From: Ptiloglossa arizonensis
Taxonomy: Eukaryota > Arthropoda > Insecta > Hymenoptera > Colletidae
Length of the DNA: 64,000 bases
Reading direction: 5' to 3'
NCBI RefSeq assembly: GCF_051014685.1
Contig: NC_135052.1
Coordinates: 10,313,105-10,377,104 of the forward strand
Below the pieces are notes generated by a model. It worked only from the letters and a program-made list of their open reading frames with translations, made no database searches and was not told the origin of the DNA. Position numbers and translations under genes: made by a program. How positions within the stretch are numbered: the first letter of the stretch is position 1; each line of letters begins with the position of its first letter. Positions 45,316 through 57,755 of the stretch are shown here, piece after piece.

Positions 45316-47760
45316 TTATCTGTATGGATGAATTTGTGATGCTGCTTTAATGTTAGTTTTGATTGCACTTGGAGCTTTACTCATTTGTCCCACTATAAAT
45401 ATACAAAATATGTTTATTACGATTACAAATATAAATAATAAGAAAGATAAGTGAAACTTTCTTTTGTCTTTATGTATCAATTGATAAACAAACGAGAGGT
45501 CTACTTTAATTTTGCTTGTTAGAGCAACTGCAAGAAGTACACTTTAATTCAAACTAAAATGACAATACTTTGATCGATGGATTTTAGTCCTCTTCAAGTA
45601 TATAAAATTCAAAAAAAGAAATAAATTTAATTTTTGAAAAATTTGATTAAGATTTTATGTACATCCGAAAAAGACCAACACTCATTGGTTTAAATGTTAT
45701 TACTTTATTTTGGATAAATATGTGTTTCTTGCATTTGCCATAGTAACATTGAATTAAAACATACCCCGTACACAATAAATATAAATTCTAGTTATAGAAT
45801 TATATCAATATTAACATAAAATTAGGTAAATTGTAATAGAGATCTTACGAGAAGGATTGCCCAGTGATCCTTGCCCAGAAGTTTGTTGTTGATTTCCAGG
45901 TCTACCTACCATCATTCCGCTAGGTACAGAATTCACTCCAGACTGAACCATTTGTATAGAATCAGACTATAATAAACAAAAATGGTTAGTATAAGATGTA
46001 TGCGCTTAATTAAATAAATACATCGTGAAATTTACCTTTAAACCTTTACCCATACCCACAGCTGCTACAAGAGCATGAGTATCTGCTGTACTACTAGTTT
46101 GAGCTTGAGTTGCTCTAGATCCAGCTTCACTTTCCCATTCTTCACGTGCTTTATTTGCTGTTTCCCATATATGACTAATGACTTTTGTGTATTGTGCCAC
46201 TTGTTTCTGAAAAGTATAAAATTTATAGATATTTTAGGAAACAAGACATTGTGCGTTCCACTCGCTAAATGGACCGATTACAAAATTTCGCTCGTGTAAT
46301 ACCGAAAACTGTTGGAGGAAAATGATTTTTAATCAATAATAACTACAAATCGTTTGAAAATCTATATGTATAAATATGTTCAAATGTGTTTTATATAGTT
46401 GTACATCAAGTTTTTTTTCCAAATAATTTTCAGGTATTAGTATAGATTTTAATAAAACTCCAGAATTAAAATATATAGCTATCATTCCTCTAACAGCTTA
46501 ATTTTAATTGGTAAAATATATACTGCAAAATATTATACTCGGGTAACTATAAGTAAATTTTCAAAATAAATCATAATTTATAATAATACCAAAGACAATA
46601 TACTTTAAGATAAAATGTACATATTTCAAATGTATAACTGTAGAACATAAAACATATCTTTATGGAATATTGTTAAAATGTCAAAATTATTCTATTTGCA
46701 ATTTGAAACTAGTCATTTCAATTTCAGTCCAAAGCGAATGGAACTAATAGAAGCTGAAAGCTAGCTGATAGTAGCTTACATTGCAGTCCTAGATGTTGTT
46801 TAGTTAGCACATTAACAGAGAAATAGAACATCTTAAGTTATCCTTAAGCTTCTACAATTACACAATAGAGACATACGATTGTATCTGTGTCTTACAATAT
46901 TCTTAAAAGTGAATTTAATGAAATTTGTGTGTTTAAATATATTATTATTTGAGAAAAATGGGATTTATAAAATGTATCTCATAAATAAATTCTGTAAGTA
47001 TGTAGGAAATAAATAAGAAATATGTTATCTTACATGTGAAGTTTCATAATTTAAATTTGCAGCTTTTGCTTCAAGCTGTATCATTTTTTGTTCAGCTTGA
47101 GGCTCCACTTTAGTTCGTAGGTAATCTGGTACTAAATCATGAGCAAATGTGGAAATTCTACCTTCGGTTAATCGTAGCAGTTCTTCATCTTTTTCAGGAC
47201 ATAATCGTAATGGTAGAACCGTTAGATTTCTTAAGTTGGGTGCTTTATCATGTCCAAGGATTTTTGAGAGGCTAGTTAACTATAAAGTTTTATTTTGAGT
47301 GAAATTAGTTATAACGATTTAAACAAATATTTATCCAATAAATTTAGTTATACAATTATGCAATAAGTTTAAGAATGAAGAAATATTTAAAGTAATTAAG
47401 CAAAACACATTTGACAAAATAGGTATTAATCTCAATGCTTATTATATAGTAATAATTAGGTTTTATTCAATTTGAATGTTTAATAATGATTTGATTCAAT
47501 TTTGGTTCTTCTATATTTGATCAGAATTTTAATTAAAATTGATCTAATTGGAATAGAAAATTAAATTTTGAAATATTTTAAGCAATATTACTTACATGTC
47601 CTGAAATAAGTGCAAAGTTATCAAGAAAATTAGGCCAATTTAATGTTTCATATTCATGTTCCAATTTGAATATCATTGCAGCTATAGCTGTTTTTAAGTC
47701 GTTTATTCTCATAATAATAGCCTCCAAAGCAGAATCCAATTGCTTTTCTTCTCTTTGCAT
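45316..47760 (-). CDS. MED8: Mediator of RNA polymerase II transcription subunit 8
   Basis: Head-module subunit of the Mediator coactivator; human MED8 also has an elongin-BC link. Five exons: 47596-47760, 47034-47279, 46036-46206, 45849-45966 and 45316-45392, giving 258 residues (human 268). The start MQREEKQLDSALEAI is nearly the vertebrate sequence MQREEKQLEASLDAL. Further matches are NWPNFLDNFALISGHL, LCPEKDEELLRLTEGR, DTHALVAAVGMGKGL and the terminus APSAIKTNIKAASQIHPYR (human ends IKTNIKSASMHPYQR). The middle is Gln/Gly/Ser-rich and probably disordered. Every intron here has GT-AG ends. The identification is firm. Confidence 0.96.
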
Positions 47761-49113
47761 TTTAAATTTTACTAAAATGTGAATATTTATCTATATGTAT
47801 ATACAATATTTATATAAAAAATTGTGTTCAGAATAATCAATTTATATTAAACGTACACCTATTTAATTGAAAATAGAATACTCACTGTTCCTCGTACGAT
47901 TTTAGTGACAAAATGTATAATTGTTATTTATAAATTACTTTCTCTGCAGTAATTAAAATTGAAGAAAATATTTATACCAAACTGACAGACAGTTCCACAT
48001 ATCTCGGTTTATGTCCATACATCTGTAACCAGGGCCGTCTCGTGCAAGTTGTTCACTGCACGAGTATGGTTAACGAACAGGGCGGCAAGCAATTAAATTA
48101 GTTGAAAGTTGTAATTTTGTTTTTAATGTTAAAATTTTTTAATTTAAAAAGTTCTCTGAGGCTCAAACTAATTAAAAATCATTTACGATTTAGCGTAGAG
48201 AAATATATACTATGTATAATTCGAAAATCGGTGAATTAATTGAAAATTTTGTGATAGGAAAAATCCGAAGGACGAAAATTATGATTCGTCGTGATTAAAC
48301 TCTATTATACAAACTGATATTTACTTATGAAATCAATCTTGTAATATTTCAAAATTATTTTGCTATCTAGTTATCTTTTATTCTTCTTTTTGGAAAAAGT
48401 TGTACTCATTGTACTGTACCATTAGTGTAGTAAATATACGATTATTTATATTTTTATTCCTTTTTAAACACTTTTTAGTAAAAGGTAGTTTTATGAAAGT
48501 TTGTACAAGAATAACCCATACTCATGTGCAGCCCTGTCTGTGATGTTTCTCAAATCGCGGTTCACAGGTCTCTGGAGGTTCGCAAGTTCTTAAAAGAAAA
48601 ATGAAAGCGTACTGTAGCAAAATTAGAAGAATCTTTCCTACAATAATATCTTAAAATATTTTATAGAATTTTGCGCTATATACTCGTGCAAAAAAGCTTG
48701 TTTTTTATTAACTTTATTAGAATTTAAACGCAGAAAGACTGCCTTTGGCGCCTGAGATGAATATCCTTGTATTTTTACCGTTCATTAATTCTTTCGTAAG
48801 AAGAAAGTCATCAGTTCTGGCATCAACTAAATCGCCTACCCTAATAAGAAGAGGTCTTGGTTGTTACTGGAGCTAGTAACTTTCTGCAGGCATCTTGATT
48901 GGTGTTGAAGTTAGTGATTTTTTTCACATGTAAAAATTAATGTTCCCACTGACGACACAGTGGTATTCATCTCAGGTGTTAACAATATTAGGATATGTGC
49001 AGCGAGTATCGAAATACGAAAATCATTGCAAATAATTGAAAAATTGACGACGTAGGTTCCATTAAAACATTATTGTACATGTAGCATTTAAAAGTCACCA
49101 CAATATTATTATT

Positions 49114-49140
49114 TATATATATATATATATACACACACAT
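49114..49140. repeat. Compound (TA)n(CA)n microsatellite
   Basis: A short TA tract runs directly into an ACACACAC tract. No coding context. Confidence 0.85.
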
Positions 49141-51324
49141 GTATATTCGATCGTGCAACTCATGACAGATTTCTATTGGTTTGCTGTCTTTGATCAGGAG
49201 CGTATCATAGGTCCGACGCATAGTTCGTCGATGATCGAAATGCGAGAAGACTTCACAATCGATTGAATAATCGATGTTACAATTGTAATAAAAAGTCGTT
49301 TCAAATGTTAGAATAAAATGTTGGATCGTCAATCGATACAAATTGTCTTTTGACAATGACTTTTTAGCTTAGAAGAGAAATAAATTAAATGTAGACTATT
49401 TACATTAAAAGGAATAAAAAGTATTTTTTTAAGAGATAAGAATAAATATGATATCGAAAAAAAATTTTTTGTAACGCGTAAGAATTTGTGGAACTAAATA
49501 TTTTAACGAAACGAAAGATTATGAATGTAAATCTGAAGTATTTTATAAATTCATTTCTAATATCGCGAACAGTTTTCTTTATTTCTTAACTTTTTTTCTT
49601 CCATTTGTGCAATCATAGATTACGAAGCAAAGAAAGATACATTGAAATTGGAAGTTGTGCGATCAATCCTTCTGTAGAATATAAGATATTACAGAGTAAT
49701 AGGGTTCGAGGATACCTGGAATATGAAAAAGATTTTGTTCGGTAAATTGTTAAGATGGCTGTGATTTGCAAAATATTTTTGGTTTCAAGGTGCTGAAATG
49801 TTTCAAGTTCCATCTGTAGTCGTATCGAGTTGTGCCAAGAAATGGATCTTTTTATTGGGATATTTTTCGAGATCGATAGATTCGAGGGAACGACGAGCGA
49901 TACATAGGGACGAATTTCCTACGTTTACTACCTTTATCGACTCCGGTAGTTTAGTCGAATATAGTTCCGAAAATCGTTGTTTTCAAACGAAGAGGTCGCT
50001 TCAAAACTATCGATACTTTACCAGGTCGGTATTTCAGATCGTGCGAAACCAACTTCCGAAAGATAAAACATCTATTCTATATCTTGTTTCGGGATAATAA
50101 CCGAATAGGTAAGTCGAACGCTGTAATATCGATCGAATGCGTCATTTCTACATTTTTGGTCACTTGCGAAGAAAGAGGATGTTACTTGTGGTTCCCATGG
50201 TACATCGCGCACGGTGATAATGGAAATTCTACCGTGCAGTGAACATTCTTTAATGTTTCGTGGATTCTACTAATTTCCGTTCGGACGTTATGCCGTGTTA
50301 TAATTTAAGGCATACGAATCTATATCGGGAGAAGTGTATCGGCATTCAGAAATGTTGCGTTGGTAACGTATCGATCACCGACGAAGAGAGCAAAATCTAT
50401 TGTTCGGTTCTCGTTTAGAAAACAAGGCTTCGTTCTTGTTGTTTCGTTGCTATCTGTATTTGCTGCGATTTGATACAATACGATTTTATCTATTTCGATG
50501 ACTAATTAAAATCGGAAAGTTCTTCAACCGCGTTATCGAGTAGTAAAACGTGCAAGCGCAACTTATAAATTTGTACTCGCTGTTCCGACTCTTCGTTCCG
50601 CGCGCGATTACGGTCTAAGTACGTGTTATTACGTATCCGCTGTACATCGGTTCGCGCGAACTGTTCGTTGGCGGATCGGCATCAATTTCTGTAAATCTAG
50701 GTAAATTCGAGCCAGTGGCGAGTTACCGTCGGAACGTATGCGGTGGCGTAACAAGTAATTGGTAATGGGACGCGGAGTAAAGAAGGACAGGTCGGGGGAT
50801 AGGGTAGAATAAGGGTGGGAATAGAGTCTGTGCGTCAGGGGCTAAAGTGGCGCGGGGAGTACTCGCGTGTTTCGCGAAAAAGAAAAGCGCGGAAGTTCGG
50901 CGCGAGTCGAGACGTAACAGGTGGTTAAACTGCTGTAAAACATCTATAGGGGCTGAGAAGGTCAGACTTTGCTGTCGAGTGAAAGTGCAAGCGTCGCCAC
51001 TCTATTTCCGTACTTTTCTTTGCCACTCGAATCGCACGTATCTCGTAAATTAGTCGGTCGGTATCCGTCAACGGGGAACGGATTCTAATTCGAGCGTGAA
51101 ACTCTACGACAAGGTAAAACTCGAAACAAGGAATATCAAGGATACTTGTTGTTCTTTTCATTCAATTCTCTTTCTTTTTTCTTTTTTTTCTTTTTTTTTT
51201 TTTTTTCTTCTTCATATGTTCATAACAAACGTTCGTCGGTACTTGCCACGCAACGACCCCGTGCACCCTGCAACCTAACAAAAATAACGATTAACGGAAT
51301 CTTACGTTCTTCGTATTCGTTGTT

Positions 51325-51431
51325 CATCTTCTTCTTCTACTACTTCTTCTTCCTCTTCTTCTTTTTCTTCTTCGTCTCCTCCTCCTTCTTCTTCTTGTTC
51401 TTCTTCTTCTTCTTCTTCTTCTTCTTCTTCC
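51325..51431. repeat. (TTC)n-rich imperfect microsatellite
   Basis: About 105 bases of TTC/TCC triplets with interruptions. A related T-rich, C-interrupted tract lies at 51170-51210. On the minus strand it reads as poly-Glu or poly-Arg in low-complexity ORFs that have no other support. Confidence 0.85.
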
Positions 51432-52701
51432 GTAAATAACAATCCCGGCTTCGATCGTCTTACAAACCGAGTACTTATCGCCGTTGTTTTTCCAATCTCC
51501 GTAATCGTTGCTACAACGGTTGCACGCTGAAAAGATGTTCGTTCGTTGAGTAATTGCGCGAGAACAGGAGGCAAGGAGACGATTCGCGAAGATCGTCGAA
51601 AAATTGATAGGTGTTGGAGACACGGATACAGTGGCTCACCACGAGTCGGTATGTACATACGTTTATATTGACCGATGTCTAAGTACATTGAATTATGAAT
51701 TCGAGTCTCAACATTAGCAATTACGCAGATCGGTTGGTTCGTAACCGTCGCGATTTCATCTAGAACCGTGAAACCGTCGCACATTGCAAACACATTCGCT
51801 TTATAGATTCGGTCGTTCTCCTTTCATTCTCTTTCTACGCTATTTTGTACGCGTATACACCTAGTTAACATCAAAATAAATCTATACTCGGCATCGCTTA
51901 TAATTCCGATCGGGGCTATGTACACGACGGCGGAATAAAGTAGTACTATGCGCGACACACTCGTTGGTTTGCCCGCCAGCGTTCTACAACGTGCTAGAGA
52001 TGCTTCTCTCATATACATGTACGGTGACTCGTTGTCCCTCGACGTTTACGAACACGATCGTCCAACGATCGTCACGGCTCGGAAATGTTCGCTGCTAACC
52101 CGATTTCCGTCCCGATCGACGAACTCTAACCGTCGCTCGGTCCCTGTTTTCGAAGACGAGAGAGAGATGGCGTCCGAGACGAAGCGGTCGCGCAACGATT
52201 CGAGCAGCGAACCCGAAGAAATTGATTTCGAGACGTTGAATCTGCGAATCGAAATTACCGCGCGTCGAACGATCGATCATTATTCGCGAAAGCTACCAAT
52301 TGGCTCGGGTTTACGATCCACCCGGTCTTTGAAACGGTGCGCGCACAGCACAACGATCGAGGTATCCGTATCGCGGTTCGTTATCGGTTCGAACACGGTT
52401 CCACGATTTTTCACTCGATCTCTCGTCGATCGAGAGAAAATTCTCCCTTACCCCGACGCTCACGCGAGAGTTTTGCGTTTTCGGTCCGAGTAAACATTGT
52501 CCGTCGATTACCGATCCGTCGCTGTGTCCAGAGAAGAAGACACGTACACGTAGAGTTACACGTCCTATCCGTGTATCATCGTCCGATAACGACACACGCG
52601 TACACACACGCACCGTGTCCCACGAGAGCCTGGTTTCGTCACCGATACGAACGGGACCACGACGTTGGCCGGGTTCGTCCATCGTTAACCGATCGCGGCT
52701 T

Positions 52702-52888
52702 TTACCAAGGCCTCCACATTCCCTCTTCGTCCCTCACGGGTTGCTGGGGTAGAGGGGACGGTGAACGAATTCCTGTTACGAATTCACCGCTCGCGTGACT
52801 GGACGGTCTATCCTCGTGCGCGATTGACCCGTCCAAACGAGCCGTAAACTGTTGCTGTTGTTGTTGTTGTTGTTGTTGTTGCTGCTGC

Positions 52889-52920
<32 letters not shown>

Positions 52921-55884
52921 GTGCTGCTGCTGCTGCTGTTGCTGGTGCTGGTGCTGCGGCTGCGACTGTTGTTGAACGTTATGCTCGACGTTATTGATAA
53001 CGACCGGTATCGAGGTTCTCGTACTGGTTTTCAGTTTCTTCGAGGTAGTGGTGAAATCGAGCGGTTGCTCCGGCTGCTCGAGCCTCGGACTTTTGCTAGG
53101 CTTTGGACCGGACACGGCGCTGGTAGCGAAGGTAGATGCGGGGACAGATGCGGAAACGGAAGCGGAGACGGAAGCGTTGGCGGACGTGGCGGCGGCTGCG
53201 GCGGCGGCGGCGGCGGCGGCAACAGCAGCATTAGCGGCAACAGAGGCCGCATCCTGCCACTCTTGTATATCCTCGTGGGGCCGTTTCGCGAGTTTGTCCG
53301 TCGCCTTCAGGAGAGACATATTAGTGGCGGCCCAAATGGCCGTGGGCGGGTTCGGACCGATGCTGATGCCATTCGCGGCGGCTGCGGCCGCTAATTGAAC
53401 GTAATGACTAGGAAGCAGAAAAACGACCTGACCGTCGGGCAACCTCGAGGGTATCACCTGGACGACCGACAACATGTTCGGATTTTGTTGGGAACCGGAC
53501 GCTGCCTGATCGATCACCGGTATACCGGGCGGCGGGGGAGGTGGGGGTGGGTGGTGGTGAGAATCAAGGCTACCGGGATTTAGCTGACCGAAGGCGGACG
53601 TAGGCCGGCTGTTGCCACTGCTACTGCTGCTGCTGTTATTGTTATTTTCGTCGCCGGCCGTAGTACTGCTGTCCGGTCTGGCTGGCTCGATGTCCGGGAT
53701 CTCGGCTTTTATCAAGCCGGCCGCCGGATTCAGTGTTGTACTGCAGTGCGCGGTCGGTGGCACGTGATGCTCCAACGGACCGGGACTACCCGCGCCCGTC
53801 ACTCGATCCGTCACGCTTCCGGGACTGCTGCCTAATCCGCTATCCGGCCTCGAACCCAGATCCAGGTCCAATTCCGACACGCAACTGTCCAAGTGTCGTA
53901 ATAACCTCTGTTTCACCGCCGGGTCCATCGGCGTTGTGTTCCCGGTGATTATGTCCGGGGCATCGAGGTATCGACTTACCTGGAAACATCGTAGTCGAAT
54001 CGGACGCGTACCAATACCGATCATCCCGCCTCGCGAACCAGAATGCTTCGCAACCGTCGAATCGATCTTTCGACGAACGACGCGCCTCCGAATTTTACCA
54101 ACCGAACTTTACCAACGAACTTTACCGTATTCGTTCAACGGGCTTCAAGATCCTCGTTACTTTTCGATCGTTCGTTTACGCGTTTCTTTTAACTCGGGGA
54201 TCATCGGCCGGTGAAAACGCGCTGGATGCGAAAGGGTGTCGCGTACACCGATCGATTCTCTTCGAAGGTGAACAATTTTTGAGGAAAATCTTCGAAAAGT
54301 GAATTTACGCGGTAGCTACCGAAGAAGCGAAGTGGCACGGTAAGGAAACAACGATAGTTTTGAAATCGACGAGGTTCGTTGCTGAATAGGGAAAATGTAA
54401 TTCGCACTCGTCGTCTTCCTCCTCCGTTATCGAGAAAATTTGTTCGTCCTCGGTCGTTGTACGAAAATTGTCGCAACCCCCGCGTCGGTTCCGCGCGAGT
54501 CTTATCGATCGTTTGAAACGGTTCGATCTTTCTAACGTAGGTCGACGCCGGGACTCTCGAAAAGCTGATAACGTTGTTCCGGTAACTGGACAGCGCGTCG
54601 AACGAAACTCACCTCTCTGGAGCAATCTTGGTAGCCGGCCTTATACCTCGATAAGCCGGGCTGTGCAAGAGATCTCTGCCTTTGTAAATGCCGAACCGTT
54701 AATTCTAAAATGTCAGCTTTCTCGAGCTTGCTGTGTTTCGTGTTCTCCAGTCGGGCGCTGTCAAGGATAAGCGCCTTCAGCGCCGCCAGCGACTGATTGA
54801 TCCTCGCTCGCCGTCGTTTTTCCATTAGTGGTTTGTTAGCCTAAAAGGTAACGATTCTTTTACAATGCGTAAATTAAACTCACGATGTCGCGATTGTCAA
54901 ATATAACGCATAAAATATGTATTTATATATATATATATATATATATAGTATCTAGTATCTAGTATATAGTATATAGAATATAGGATATGGGATGTGGGGC
55001 ATGGGATATGGGATATGGGATACAGTATATAGGATATAGAATATAGTATATAGCATATTGTATGTAGTATATAATATATAGTGTATAATACATAATACAT
55101 AGTATATAGTATATAGTACAGAGTGCATAGTATATAGATTTCCTGTAAGGCTCGTCGAGAATTTTGGCACCTATAGAAACCCGTTTCCTTTTTCGATCGT
55201 TCGATGGAATACGAGAAACGTAGAATACGATGTAAACAAATCCACGAGTTTTACGACCAGCGAAATCTCGATCGAGAATTACAACGACGAAGGTGGGAGA
55301 ACCGGTAAAAAAAGAAAGAAACCCGATTTATCGTGGTAACGATCCTACGATTTCCAGAAACGAACGATTACCGCTACTTCGATCGTCGTCGATAAATTTT
55401 CGCATCGATGCGCGCAGTTTTGTCGCGCGCGGTACAATCGACGACGGACTGGGGTACTCGATTTTTCGTTTCTCACGAACGACGTTGATACTTCGGTCGC
55501 GTTCGAAACAAGACGATGTTAAAACGAGGCGCCAACGAGGGCCACGCGTAACCATACACGATTCATCGAAAAGTTTCCAAGCGTTTCGTGGCATATTAAT
55601 AAAAGAGCGACGGTCGCGAGCATCGCTTTGAAACGTCTTCGAAGCGCGTCGATCGTTTCTTTCTCCTTTAACGTTACCTTAATCCTTCCCTCGGAATCGT
55701 TTCATTCGGAATCAAAGTTTTTATCGCGGTGAACGCCTACTACACGTACGCGTTAACATTCCCGCGCTTTTTTATTTATTTGTGAATCGAAGCGAAACGA
55801 TCGTAGCGCGTCGAAGAATTACGGAAACGGAAAGAGCGGAAACTCGTATACGATACGACGAATTGTTACAAATTCGCCAGAACT

Positions 55885-55963
<79 letters not shown>

Positions 55964-56179
55964 TACCGAATCGGAAACGACCGCACGAAAAAGATGCGTT
56001 TCACTTACTCGACGACCGTCCGAGTGTTTAGGGCTCGGGCTCAGACTGGGACTAGGACTGGCTGCCGGACTGGGCCCCTGATGCACGCTCTGTTGATGAT
56101 GATGATGGTGATGTTGTCTATGACTGTTGCCGGCCGATTTCTTCTCCTGATGCCTCAACGAGTGAAGACGAGCGGTCAT
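52702..56179 (-). CDS. Hairy/HES-family bHLH-Orange transcriptional repressor
   Basis: Groucho-dependent repressor of the hairy/deadpan/HES group. Three exons: 56009-56179, 54613-54840 and 52702-53979, giving 558 residues. The basic region has the family proline ([14 protein letters not shown], about 60-73), then helix 1, loop and helix 2 ([17 protein letters not shown]). The Orange domain follows ([17 protein letters not shown] and [17 protein letters not shown]). The C-terminus is MWRPW, the Groucho-binding tetrapeptide. The long linker is low complexity: His-rich exon 1, poly-Pro, poly-Ala (about 53180-53240) and a Gln/His tract (about 52850-52970). The bHLH resembles vertebrate HES2/HES4 and Drosophila deadpan-group proteins more than the E(spl) complex; which orthologue it is cannot be settled here. 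An upstream in-frame TGA with no intervening ATG supports the start. Confidence 0.94.
52850..52970 (-). repeat. CAG/CAA repeat encoding a Gln/His tract in the HES gene
   Basis: A run of mixed CAG and CAA codons, with CAC codons interspersed, encodes a long Gln tract with His interruptions about 45 residues before the WRPW end. One end is mainly CAA and the middle mainly CAG. Codon mixing limits slippage, but length variation is likely. Confidence 0.9.
54922..55138. repeat. (TA)n followed by a degenerate 7-bp minisatellite
   Basis: A pure TA tract (54922-54947) grades into variants of ATATAGT and ATATGGG repeated for nearly 200 bases. It lies in intron 1 of the HES gene. Because 7 is not a multiple of 3, all frames give similar Tyr/Ile/Leu-rich peptides, which explains the spurious minus-strand ORFs 54897-55170. 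Confidence 0.9.
55884..55961. repeat. (GA)n microsatellite in HES intron 1
   Basis: A nearly perfect GA tract of about 75 bases ends roughly 40 bases inside the intron from the exon 1 donor at 56001-56008. On the transcribed strand it reads CT, so the RNA would carry a long CUCU tract close to the donor. Confidence 0.9.
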
Positions 56180-56261
56180 CTTAGTAGGCCGCGTGGGCCC
56201 TTGGCTGTGGCGGCAGCGATGGAAATGGTGACGATAACGAGGACAATAACAACAACAACAA

Positions 56262-56348
56262 TGGCAGCAGCGTCAGCGGCGGCGGTGGCGGCGGCGGCGA
56301 CGACGGCGGCGACGGCGACGGCGGCGACGACGACGACGACGACGACGA

Positions 56349-56381
<33 letters not shown>

Positions 56382-56540
56382 TACCGACGACACCGACGAC
56401 GACACCGACGACGACACCGACGACGGCGACGGCGGCGACGGCGGCGACGACACCGACGACAACGACGGCGGCGGCGGCGACGACGGCGACGACGACCGCG
56501 ACGGCGACGACGACGGCGGCGGCGGCGGCGGCGTCGGTGG
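56262..56540. repeat. Imperfect GAC/GGC trinucleotide array upstream of HES
   Basis: Roughly 280 bases of GAC, GGC and related triplets on the plus strand (GTC/GCC on the sense strand of the HES gene). It begins about 85 bases before the HES start codon and is therefore probably transcribed as 5' leader. It underlies two upstream ORFs on the sense strand. Confidence 0.9.
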
Positions 56541-57675
56541 TAAAGACGGTGGAGGTGGCAAAGTGGATCTCAATGCCCAAAGTAATCGGCCTAACACGGC
56601 TAAGACACTCAGCATTTCGCGTCCGAGGAAGCTACGTGGCGCTACGCTGGTTTGATTTCAAATATCACGCACTCGCGGAACCGACACGCGATTATTATCC
56701 TCCTTGTTCGGTTTCTCCTCGGTGCGAGTACTCGTATTCGCGATAACGACGTACGAACGCCGCGGGTAAACCGGCCGCTCGGTTATCACTGCACAAGCAT
56801 CGTTACGCTCGAAAACGATAGTACACGTGTTCTGTCAGCTGGACTCCCCCGTCGCTTCTTATTCCACTCGAAGCGCAAACACGTCCCGCCCCACTCTGTG
56901 TAACAACAGCCCCTAGATGGAGGCGCGCGCTTTCCACGCGGTCTCTATGCACGCGACTCGATCACCGAACTTCCAAACGGAAAGTTTCAAAGTTTTCCCC
57001 CGATCTCGGGTAGAAGCACATCCGGCCCGCGAAACCACCACCGATACCACGTGGCACCAGGTCGCGCGTTACACTCACAATCACAGAAATTTTACTTCGT
57101 GCCGTTCGTGACCGCGCACGACGAATACGCCGTTTGATTCATTGTTTCCTTCACAGCACTCATATTTCATTCACACGTTGTACGTAAACGACCGTCGTCG
57201 TCGTCGTCCGGGAATCGAATTCGCGACTCGCGGCAGCTCGGTGGTCGAGTTCCCCGAAGAGATGTTCGCTCTCCTGCGTTGCATTTAAAAAGTGGCTGGG
57301 GTTGGTGGTGGTGGTGGTGGTGGTGGTGGCGGTGGTGGTGGTGGTGGTGGTAGTAGTGGTGGTAGTAGTAGTGGTGATGATAGTGGAGGGGGGCCGCGAG
57401 GACGGGGGGAGGTGCGCGAATTTCGCTATTCTCGAAACTCGTTTTTCCGCGCAAAAAGTGTCTCATTCGTCGCGAACGATACACACTCGTGCGCCCCGTC
57501 GCGTAGAATGCGTATCTGGGCGATACGAGAAACGGAAAAAAAAATGTCCCTTTCGATCGCGGGTATTACCGTCGCATCCGCGCGAAACGTTCCAAATTGT
57601 CGCGCGTAAGGAATTCTACGAATTGTAATGTATCTTTTTCTCCTGGTTGTGCTCGCCCTGTACGGGGGACGAGAA

Positions 57676-57755
57676 TAAACGAACGAACGAACGAACGAAC
57701 GAACGAACGAACGAACGAACGAACGAACGAATGAACGAACGAACGAACGAACGCA
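57676..57755. repeat. (CGAA)n microsatellite
   Basis: About 19 units of a CGAA tetranucleotide with one ATGA interruption near the end, in the upstream region of the HES gene. No coding potential. Confidence 0.95.

Larger units (their letters stand above)
47761..52701. other. Gene-free interval spanning the AT-rich to GC-rich boundary
   Basis: The left part should hold the MED8 promoter; the right part probably includes 3' untranslated sequence of the HES gene. Composition changes between about 49.6 and 50.6 kb. ORFs at 49798-50097, 51302-51793 and 51948-52493 are unrecognised. The 163-codon minus ORF (51302-51793) ends in a Glu run produced by a (TTC)n repeat. I found no supported gene or tRNA. 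Confidence 0.5.

Noticed and set aside
51302..51793. 163-codon minus ORF ending in an acidic run
   Set aside because: The Glu run comes from a (TTC)n repeat and the first half matches no family I know. No splice or start support.
55994..56746. 250-codon plus-strand ORF opposite HES exon 1
   Set aside because: It is the antisense reading of HES exon 1 and the GAC array; mostly Thr and Ala runs.
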